From: Bacteroidota bacterium
GTDB lineage: Bacteria; Bacteroidota; Bacteroidia; Bacteroidales; B18-G4
Direction: 5' to 3'
Assembly: GCA_003648575.1 (NCBI GenBank)
Contig: QMPN01000046.1
Coordinates: 1-14,831, forward strand
Length of the DNA stretch: 14,831 nt
A model generated the notes under the pieces. That model did no database searches. It was given only the letters and a program-made list of their open reading frames with translations, and was not told the DNA's origin. Positions 1 through 6,907 of the stretch are shown here, in pieces (position 1 is the first letter of the stretch; every line of letters begins with the position of its first letter). The position numbers were made by a program, and so were the translations under genes.

Positions 1-3000
1 CCCCTGTGTTACGGGGAAAGTTGCAAGCTCCCAGTTAAGTTCTCCTGACCATTCACCCAGCATGTCGTAATCGATGTAAAACCTGAGAAAATCCCAGTCT
101 GCTTCGGAAGAGATCTTCCTGTAAAATCTCAAGTCTCCTTCAGCAAGTACATCAATGTACAGGAAGAGTTCTGATTCCTGCCCGTCAGCGATATCGCCTG
201 ATTTTGCACAGTAGGTTCCTTCGTATGGCTCTACTGTTGTGAGTGTCCAGGGCATGTCCCCGTCGAACTGCCAGTTAAAGGTGGTGAAACCAGCGCTTTC
301 CCAGTCCTCGACAAGCATGCCAACTGTTGTTCCATAATCTTTCTGATCTTCATATGCCCCTGACTCAATCATTACAGAAAATGTTACCTGTTCGCCGAGA
401 GGTGTGTTGGCATCCACCATGATCTCAAGGTCAGTAAAATGAATGATTCCGGGTTCAAGGGTCCCGATATTTACTGAATTAGATGAAGGAGTGATATAAT
501 TGCTGACTGTTGAGCAGGAAAGAATGACATCATTTGTTATGCAATGCCCGTTGTTTAAGGCCCCAAAGCTGATGATTGCTGTTTCGCCCGGATCAAGGAA
601 ACCGTTCCCGTTCCCTCCGGCATTATCATCAATAATCATTTCTCCCAATTCCAGCACCGGTGCGTTGAGCGTGATACTGAAAGCATCTTGCCAGCTTCCT
701 TTGGTATCATCAGTGATATCCACTGTGAATTCCACCACTGCCTGGTCGGGAATATCTTCTTCAATATCAAACGCAAAATCATTGATGGTCCCTGCAGTAT
801 TGCCTGCCGCGATATTGCCATACTCGCCATGATCATCGGTGATGCTAACCCATTCACTCAGGGTACTGATATCGGCAGATACATTTTTTGCTTCGGCAGT
901 ACCGGCATTTTCAAGGTCAACGGTCATCATTAATGATTCACCAAAATCGGGAAGCCCGTTTGCATTTCCACCTGGATCATCATCTAAGATATGGTCGTGG
1001 TATACTAAAAATGCTCCCCCGGCAGGCGATACCACAATACTATATTCCCTGGTCTGGCAATTATAACCGCTGATGGTTAATTCGGCAGTACCGGTTGTTA
1101 TCATGAGAGGGTCGATGGTGATCGTGGCTTCGCCATTCGCATCAGAAATACTTGTTCCATGAAACTCACCGTCTTTGGTGAGGGTACAGCTGAGGCCTTC
1201 TACAGGCGTGCTGTTAGCTGTAACAGCAACATCGAAGGTAGTGGCTCCAACAAGAATTGGAGACGCAAAAGTTGCTTCAACAACATAGGGCTCATCGACC
1301 CAGATCTGGAGGGTAGGGTCACCCAGAATATTGATATCGTAAAAGTTCCATCGTAAGGCGCCTTCTTCATGTTGTCCGGGTGCATTAACCCAGGCAGCGG
1401 TTTGGATCTTACTCTCCATAAAGGCAAGCCCGATGCGATCCATTTTTTCTTCATAAAGGGCATCGACCATTTCGCGGTGCAGATGGGCAGCCGGCCCTTC
1501 GGTCTGTCCTTCATTGAACCATCCATACCGTGAGTTTCCGACAACGGCTACGGCAAAATTATCGATGGCCACCATGCGCTCCATGATACAATCGGAGTCG
1601 TCAAAAGCACCACAAATGCAGCCATGACTTTGCAGGAGTGTATAATTATGTGTGGTCCCGTTCACCTGTGAGAAATTGGCATTGGTGATGTCACTGTTTA
1701 CCAGGTGCATCACATAGGTGGAATTGGCGTGCCCGACGTGATGAACAAATGATCTTCCTTCATTGATCCTTGCCAGGATGGTGCTCGTGCCCCAGTTCTG
1801 GTGCAGCTCGTAAAGGCTGTCGATGTCGTGTGCAGGCGGGATCCCATTGGTTGTATAACCATTGTCATCACGGAGGCCAATAAGCAGGCGCAAGTAATCC
1901 GCACCCCATGTTTCCGGACTGCTATAAAGGTATTCACCGGCAAGGAGGGGATTGGCAAACTCACCCAAAATAGGAGAATCCTGGTAAGAAATGGTCTTAT
2001 TCAGCATGGCATCCAATTCATCCTGATTGCTGAAAGAAAAGCGTCCGAGAGCAATGTCAGGCAGAAGGTCATCTTCACCGATCTCCCCCCAGAGATTATC
2101 GCCATCATCGTTCCAGCTACCGTCGAGTGCATTATAATACAGGTCGGCCGGGATGTTGCTGTCTTCATATCCTGAGCCCGATTGTACGTAGCAATAAAAG
2201 CCTCTGTAAGGAACATGTTCCACATCACCGCCTAACAATACGTACTCAATACTGTTTGCCTGGTATTCCTGGATGATATAATTCCTGATCTTTTCCTGCT
2301 GATCCTGGCCGCTGATGGTACTGCCGATCTCTTCTGTGGTCATCACCTCTGAAAGGAGGCCGCGGTACATATAAAGCTCCTTCAGCTGTTCAAATTCATT
2401 TTCGTATGCCTGCGGTGTGATAATAAGCAACTGGTAGGCACCGGTTTTGTTTCCCCTGTTGGGATATTCAGTCAGCATTTCAGGGTTTTGCACGAAACCA
2501 TGAAGCCTGTTTTGAACCGAAGCACTATTGCTGAGCATGCTTAATGCGCTTGCCGATTTATCGGTTGATGACGTCTTGATCGTAACTGTAATTTCCCGAT
2601 AATAGGAAAGCTTTCCGCTTAATGGAGTATAGGTCAGTGGACAGATATTAAGCAAGGCGATGCTATGGCCATTCATGTATTGTGTTGAGATGCTGCCAAA
2701 CATATTTTCGGGATATGCAGTGCCGGCCTTATATACAGCCTGATCTATATTAAACTCCCCCGATACACCCATTGAAACGGGCCGGGAAGCTTGTTGCGGA
2801 TAGAGCAGATAGCTACCGGGAATGGCCTCTTCCCTGGCGCCATTCACAACGAATGAAACAGCTTTTTCTCCGGGAGGAAGCAATAACTTTACAGCATACC
2901 AGGGCATGGCCGGCTCACCGGTATGTCCGGTGTTCATACAGCCGTCAAAGCTGATAAGCTGATACTCCCCGATACGTGCGACCTCATAGTCAGAAAAGTA

Positions 3001-3078
3001 GTAGGTTTTAGTTATTTCGCCCCCCATGGTATTGAGGACAAAAAGTGAAATGACCAATAAGCTGATAATATACTTCAT
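1..3078 (-). CDS. C25 (gingipain-family) cysteine peptidase, 3' end cut by the window edge
   Basis: Reading frame open from ATG at 3078 to the window edge (1026 residues, no stop). An in-frame TAA at 3091-3093, five codons upstream, supports this start. Residues 1-20 form a signal peptide. Residues 21-205 resemble the C25 propeptide. The catalytic domain spans about 214-595: a 'YVLLGGD' strand at 279-285, an acidic loop rich in Asp and Gly at 319-338 that could bind calcium, 'PDIALGRF' at 340-347, the clan CD histidine H450 in 'HHVGHANST', nucleophile C487 in 'SHGCICGAF', and the family's closing 'NILGDPTLQIW' at 583-593. It continues with an Ig-like segment (595-690), two CARDB-like repeats (691-920) and a beta-sandwich beginning 'EDWESAGF' (924 on) that resembles choice-of-anchor/MAM modules. 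A T9SS sorting domain probably lies beyond the edge; this is inference. It is likely an exported endopeptidase, substrate unknown. H450 is followed by Ala rather than the usual Gly. It is a different subfamily from the C25 proteins at 6908 and 10817. Confidence 0.9.
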   Translation of the reverse strand, partial: MKYIISLLVISLFVLNTMGGEITKTYYFSDYEVARIGEYQLISFDGCMNTGHTGEPAMPWYAVKLLLPPGEKAVSFVVNGAREEAIPGSYLLYPQQASRPVSMGVSGEFNIDQAVYKAGTAYPENMFGSISTQYMNGHSIALLNICPLTYTPLSGKLSYYREITVTIKTSSTDKSASALSMLSNSASVQNRLHGFVQNPEMLTEYPNRGNKTGAYQLLIITPQAYENEFEQLKELYMYRGLLSEVMTTEEIGSTISGQDQQEKIRNYIIQEYQANSIEYVLLGGDVEHVPYRGFYCYVQSGSGYEDSNIPADLYYNALDGSWNDDGDNLWGEIGEDDLLPDIALGRFSFSNQDELDAMLNKTISYQDSPILGEFANPLLAGEYLYSSPETWGADYLRLLIGLRDDNGYTTNGIPPAHDIDSLYELHQNWGTSTILARINEGRSFVHHVGHANSTYVMHLVNSDITNANFSQVNGTTHNYTLLQSHGCICGAFDDSDCIMERMVAIDNFAVAVVGNSRYGWFNEGQTEGPAAHLHREMVDALYEEKMDRIGLAFMESKIQTAAWVNAPGQHEEGALRWNFYDINILGDPTLQIWVDEPYVVEATFASPILVGATTFDVAVTANSTPVEGLSCTLTKDGEFHGTSISDANGEATITIDPLMITTGTAELTISGYNCQTREYSIVVSPAGGAFLVYHDHILDDDPGGNANGLPDFGESLMMTVDLENAGTAEAKNVSADISTLSEWVSITDDHGEYGNIAAGNTAGTINDFAFDIEEDIPDQAVVEFTVDITDDTKGSWQDAFSITLNAPVLELGEMIIDDNAGGNGNGFLDPGETAIISFGALNNGHCITNDVILSCSTVSNYITPSSNSVNIGTLEPGIIHFTDLEIMVDANTPLGEQVTFSVMIESGAYEDQKDYGTTVGMLVEDWESAGFTTFNWQFDGDMPWTLTTVEPYEGTYCAKSGDIADGQESELFLYIDVLAEGDLRFYRKISSEADWDFLRFYIDYDMLGEWSGELNWELATFPVTQG
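319..1008 (-). repeat. Two tandem CARDB-like modules inside the partial C25 peptidase
   Basis: Residues 691-810 and 811-920 of the peptidase are two divergent copies of one beta-sandwich module. Each opens with the same acidic loop of the form D-D-x-x-G-G-N-x-N-G-x-x-D-x-G-E (residues 699-714 and 817-832), followed by a strand and an 'xNxG' turn ('LENAGTAEA', 'LNNGHCITN'). The loop signatures lie 118 residues apart. Such loops with regular Asp and Asn are typical of calcium-stabilised adhesive modules in secreted Bacteroidota proteins; metal binding here is inference. Confidence 0.6.
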
Positions 3079-3119
3079 TTGAATAAAGATTTAGCCTTGT
3101 AATACGTTTGACAAAATGA

Positions 3120-3182
3120 CGTGGCAAGTTATCATTTTCAATTCATTAAGCAGACACAAATGATACTGAAATGGTTGCCACG
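3120..3182 (-). promoter_or_regulatory. Two-part inverted repeat upstream of the partial C25 peptidase
   Basis: Two nested perfect 8-bp inverted repeats: outer arms CGTGGCAA (3120-3127) and TTGCCACG (3175-3182), inner arms TATCATTT (3130-3137) and AAATGATA (3158-3165). The apical loop is 20 nt and the internal loop is asymmetric (2 and 9 nt). It lies 42 bp upstream of the ATG at 3078 and downstream of the terminator of the preceding gene. It could fold in the 5' leader or be a pair of protein-binding half-sites. It is not followed by a clean T-run, so it is a poor terminator. I found no exact TAnnTTTG box in this gap; the nearest match, 'TATCATTTG', lies within the repeat and has one extra base. 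Confidence 0.45.
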
Positions 3183-3207
3183 GAAGTTGTTTAGAATAGG
3201 TATAAAT

Positions 3208-3242
3208 AAAAAAGAACATGGAATATGTTCTATCCCATGTTC
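3208..3242 (-). terminator. Rho-independent terminator of the Asp-box protein gene
   Basis: Starting 40 bp past the stop of the gene ending at 3283, the minus strand can form an 11-bp stem (3242-3232 with 3224-3214, one G-T wobble) around a 7-nt loop (3231-3225). Six Ts follow directly (3213-3208). It separates this gene from the C25 gene beginning at 3078, which therefore probably has its own promoter. Confidence 0.85.
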
Positions 3243-3282
3243 CTTATTTGCCTTCCAAAGGCAGGTCTCTTGATCTTAAGCT

Positions 3283-6200
3283 TTATTCACCAATGATGAT
3301 CTGCCTGCTCAGTACTCCTTGCTTACTTTCTATGCGAAGGCTGTATATACCTGTTGCCAGGTTACCAAGATCGATCTTATCGGTATAGCGTCCGTTGAGT
3401 CGCAGATTATCCTCCCGGTATACAAGAGCATTGCTGCTATTGAATATGTGCAGGTTGATATACATATCATCCTTCGATTCAAGCTCGAGCGTAAATATTC
3501 CTTTGTTGGGGTTTGGATAAATGGCAACGCCAAGGTTTTGTTCAAGGTCGCCGATGCCTGTACTATTGGTAACTGTAATTATCAGGCTGTCGGACCATAT
3601 ACTGCTTCCGCAGGAATTAGTAGCCATTACTTTCAGCTCCGCCTGTCCCATAAATCCCATATCCCAGTCAATAGTGGCTTCATATGCATTGACTTGCAGT
3701 GTTCCGGCAGTAGCGGGGTCAAGTATCCAGTCGTAAGAAACCGTTCCGGGGAAATCAGTGGTCATATACTCTGAAACCTGAGCGGCATAAAGATCAACAA
3801 GGGCAGGCCCTGCAGGCTTAGCCGGTTGTGCAGGTACCATATTAATGGTAACATTGGCTGAATCCCTGTTGAGGCATCCAAAGCCATCACTTACCTCTAC
3901 CCAATACATGCCACTTTCTGTTGGTATATAGGTTTGATTTGTTGAACCATCCTGCCATTCATAGCTTGTGAATCCCGGGCCCGCGTCCAATACAACTACC
4001 TGCCAGTCGCAGAAGGTAGTGTCCGGTCCGATAGAGACTACTGGTAGCTCATGAACTGCAACGTACACAGAAGCTGTTCCGGTATTGCTTCCATCGCTGG
4101 CTTCGACATAATATGTAGTGTTTTCCAATGGTGTGGCTGTAGGGTTCTGAAGAGTTGAATTGAATCCCGGGGGGTCTGAGGTCCAGGTGTATGCATAGCT
4201 TCCGCCTCCACCAAATACACTACAATCGAGCTGAGTACTTTCGCCAATACAAAGTTCTGTCGGATCAGCCATTGCTGTTACTCCGAATTCGCTCACGATC
4301 ATGGTGACCGGGACGAGAACTTCAGGCAGGTCAGGGTCATTACAGCTTACGGTTAGCTCAGCAGTATAAGTGCCGAGGGCCATGCCAGTGGCATCGAACG
4401 TAACTTCTATCTGATCGCTGGCACCAGGGAGTACGGTACCGGTGCTATGGCTGAGGCTTAACCATGTGTTCACGTTGACGCTATAATCCTCAACTTCGCC
4501 ATAAAAGGTAGTTCCACAGGGTGTAGGTGTCTGGTTGTACACCATACGAATCCTCATCCTGGTCAATCCACCAATAGCATCGTCGGGAACGCTTATATCT
4601 GCAGTGAAAGTATCCGGACCTCCATTCACTGTGATGGGGTCATCATCGCTGAAGTCTTCATTCTGATTCCAGTCGATCCAGATGCCTACTTCATCACCAG
4701 TGTATGAATTGCCATTGGTTATTGTTATTGGGACGGTTTCCCCAACAGATATTTCTGTGCTCAGGCTAGTATAGTCTTCGTAGCCGCCGCAGGTGGAGGT
4801 ATTATTAATATCGCCGAATTGTACCTGTGAGATATATTCATCGCAGCCCCCGCTTGCGCTGCAATAAGCCTTGCTGTCTTTATCAGTGAGGATAAGCGTA
4901 GAAATATCGTATTCCAGGTCCAGCTCTCCGGTGTTTGTAATACTGAGGTACTGCATGGCAGTCTCGTCTGGTGCAAGAGTTTGCGTGAGCTCGGGTGGTG
5001 ATACAAAAATGTGAGCGTTACCCCATTGGATGCTTGCAGCAGCCGGTGGTGACTCACCATCAGGATCATAGTATGCGGTAACTGTATATGTATATGCCCC
5101 GTAATCAGGCAGTTGATCGGTATAGGTTGTGTCGGTCGTTTGATCGATCTCTGTTCCATCACGGTATATGATGAAATGTGTAAACCCGGGTTCTTCGTCA
5201 TAATACCATTCAAGGTCAACAGATCCTGTCTGATCATCCAGGATAGCTACCAGGTTGAAGGGCCTGGAAAGCGTATTAATGTTATATGGCGATACATAGG
5301 TCATGGTGGAACCGGTACGATTATCGGTCCAGCAAGGATATACATATGAATCCAAAGCAGTGATTCCAAGGTAATCTCCCATATACCCTGAAGCAAAGCC
5401 GGGAATAGGTGAGGGGGTGAATGACACATCGCTCACTTTGAAGTCTTCCCAGGTATCTCCACCATCAAAAGAGTTGGCACAGAATACCTCGCATTCGTTG
5501 CTACCAACATTTCTGTCGTCGTAAAAGACCACGCTGAGGTTCCCGGTTACCGGATCGCAGGTGATCCACGGAAAATAGTGTTCTTTACCCATTCCGGACG
5601 CGTCCTGATTTACCTTAACAGGGGTGCTCCAGGTGTCGCCTTCGTCATCAGAACGGATTATATATACATCGATATCGCCATCGGCATTAATGCCGGGTAC
5701 ACCAACATTTGCCCAGACCATATAGAGGTTTCCGCTGTAGGAGCCATTGCTGTTATCTACTGCCATGGAAGGGAAGGAGTTCACGCGCATGTTTTTCGAT
5801 GTTTCAGTGTTGCGGATACCCCTTACGTTTTCGAGAATCCTTGTGGCAGGGTCCCAGTTTTCTCCTCCATCCAGGGATTTTGTAATTCCATATGCATTTT
5901 CATCTCCGGGCCAGGCATCATAAACGGCATACATTGCATACAATTCTCCGTTTGGTCCTGTATTGATGTTCACTCCCTGGCAATGACTGCCGGCGGTTAT
6001 TGCCGAACTGATATTAACTGTTGATGACCAGCTTAAGCCCGCATCAGAAGAATATGAAAAGCCAATATCATTATTATTGGGGCCTGAAATATCGGTCCAG
6101 GCGCAATAGAGATTCCCTTCATAGGGGCTGCTGAGGTTATTATCTATCCAGAAGTGATTTTTATCGAGTACGTATGATCCTGTCCCGGCATCAATAGTGA

Positions 6201-6768
6201 CTACCGACCAGTTCGTACCCTGATCCTGGGAATATGCCAGCTGCTGACCCAGGGTCGAACCACTTATGATATGGTTCACGTACCACCAGCCATTATGTCC
6301 TATTACTACAGCAGGGTCTCCGGAATTATCTACTCCTGCTCCCTGAATCTCTCCCTGCCAGGTGAAACCGCCATCGAATGAATACAGATCATTGGCGCCA
6401 TAGGAGGGAGGATATGGGTTGGCACTTGAATTATTCGAATTCAAGAGTACTTGGCTGTTTGTAGGATCAATAAAGATCGAGTTTTCACTCTGGAAACTAT
6501 TCTCTGTTGTAACAGGTACATCCGGCGAGTCAAGTGTAATAGAAGACCTGGTCTTCATGGCTGATCCGGTATACTTTGCCTGAGGAACATCAACCATGGG
6601 GTTCAGGGTGGTGAGCCCTTTCTCGGCCATTTTTCTCCAGTATCCATTATTATCAACGCGTGTATTGAGCTTTTCAATGCTATTGTCTTTTTCTTTCTGT
6701 GCAACGGCAGCAGATGAAATGATGCATGCAAACAGAATTAGAATGCTGTAATGTAGTATTGATTTCAT
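3283..6768 (-). CDS. T9SS-exported multidomain protein with a six-Asp-box sialidase-type propeller, Fn3 and GEVED modules
   Basis: 1161 residues, complete. A signal peptide covers about 1-23 (ends 'SSAAVAQ'). Residues about 85-500 carry six Asp-box motifs (S-x-D-x-G-x-[TSN]-W) at 130-137, 180-187, 240-247, 298-305, 373-380 and 433-440, the signature of a sialidase/BNR-type beta-propeller. Next come an Fn3-like domain (501-580), a beta-sandwich starting 'HIFVSPPEL' (585) interrupted by a GEVED domain (634-767, 'WIDWNQNEDF' and 'GEVEDYSVNV'), its second half (769-826), two Ig/PKD-like segments (828-905, 906-976), a tail module (981-1070) and a type A sorting domain ('VAIYPNPNKGIF', 1081-1092). 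It is probably exported through T9SS and held on the cell surface or released. I see no FRIP motif or clear arginine triad, so sialidase activity is not supported; the propeller may bind or cleave another ligand. It probably has its own promoter (6847-6854) and terminator (3208-3242). Confidence 0.9.
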   Translation of the reverse strand: MKSILHYSILILFACIISSAAVAQKEKDNSIEKLNTRVDNNGYWRKMAEKGLTTLNPMVDVPQAKYTGSAMKTRSSITLDSPDVPVTTENSFQSENSIFIDPTNSQVLLNSNNSSANPYPPSYGANDLYSFDGGFTWQGEIQGAGVDNSGDPAVVIGHNGWWYVNHIISGSTLGQQLAYSQDQGTNWSVVTIDAGTGSYVLDKNHFWIDNNLSSPYEGNLYCAWTDISGPNNNDIGFSYSSDAGLSWSSTVNISSAITAGSHCQGVNINTGPNGELYAMYAVYDAWPGDENAYGITKSLDGGENWDPATRILENVRGIRNTETSKNMRVNSFPSMAVDNSNGSYSGNLYMVWANVGVPGINADGDIDVYIIRSDDEGDTWSTPVKVNQDASGMGKEHYFPWITCDPVTGNLSVVFYDDRNVGSNECEVFCANSFDGGDTWEDFKVSDVSFTPSPIPGFASGYMGDYLGITALDSYVYPCWTDNRTGSTMTYVSPYNINTLSRPFNLVAILDDQTGSVDLEWYYDEEPGFTHFIIYRDGTEIDQTTDTTYTDQLPDYGAYTYTVTAYYDPDGESPPAAASIQWGNAHIFVSPPELTQTLAPDETAMQYLSITNTGELDLEYDISTLILTDKDSKAYCSASGGCDEYISQVQFGDINNTSTCGGYEDYTSLSTEISVGETVPITITNGNSYTGDEVGIWIDWNQNEDFSDDDPITVNGGPDTFTADISVPDDAIGGLTRMRIRMVYNQTPTPCGTTFYGEVEDYSVNVNTWLSLSHSTGTVLPGASDQIEVTFDATGMALGTYTAELTVSCNDPDLPEVLVPVTMIVSEFGVTAMADPTELCIGESTQLDCSVFGGGGSYAYTWTSDPPGFNSTLQNPTATPLENTTYYVEASDGSNTGTASVYVAVHELPVVSIGPDTTFCDWQVVVLDAGPGFTSYEWQDGSTNQTYIPTESGMYWVEVSDGFGCLNRDSANVTINMVPAQPAKPAGPALVDLYAAQVSEYMTTDFPGTVSYDWILDPATAGTLQVNAYEATIDWDMGFMGQAELKVMATNSCGSSIWSDSLIITVTNSTGIGDLEQNLGVAIYPNPNKGIFTLELESKDDMYINLHIFNSSNALVYREDNLRLNGRYTDKIDLGNLATGIYSLRIESKQGVLSRQIIIGE

Positions 6769-6846
6769 AAGTATATCCTTGTATGGTTAATGCCTGGCCT
6801 GTATTGTTTTTAACAGACAACCAAATGATTGCTAGGGTTGGCTGTA

Positions 6847-6854
6847 CAAAGATA
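6847..6854 (-). promoter_or_regulatory. Candidate Bacteroidota -7 promoter box for the Asp-box protein gene
   Basis: The minus strand reads TATCTTTG, an exact match to the Bacteroidota -7 consensus TAnnTTTG, 78 bp upstream of the ATG at 6768. It begins in the last T of the terminator U-tract of the upstream gene. No TTTG is seen about 19 bp further upstream, where the terminator hairpin lies, so this promoter would lack a recognisable -33 element. Confidence 0.4.
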
Positions 6855-6886
6855 AAAAAAAACCATCCCCAAGCGGGAATGGTTTT
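6854..6886 (-). terminator. Rho-independent terminator of the 1262-residue C25 peptidase gene
   Basis: Starting 21 bp after the stop at 6908, the minus strand folds into a 12-bp stem (6886-6875 with 6870-6859, one T-G wobble) with a four-base loop GCTT (6874-6871), followed by five Ts (6858-6854) that extend the TTTT of the stem. Because the other stem arm begins with AAAA, the plus strand also ends in a T-run, so it could work in both directions. Confidence 0.9.
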
Positions 6887-6907
6887 TATAAGTCTTTATA
6901 GGTGAGC

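Noticed and set aside
1200..1544. Minus-strand frame of 114 codons within the first 3 kb, and similar ones at 1710-1964 and 2001-2228
   Set aside because: They are in other frames of the partial C25 gene, which is open across the whole of 1-3078 and contains the catalytic motifs.
3319..3774. Plus-strand open frame of 151 codons, and many others of 60-150 codons on the plus strand
   Set aside because: They lie opposite the long minus-strand genes, carry no recognisable domain, signal peptide or promoter, and their composition follows from the sense codons.
3283..6768. Annotation as an exo-alpha-sialidase
   Set aside because: Asp-boxes alone show the fold, not the activity; no FRIP motif or convincing arginine triad was seen.
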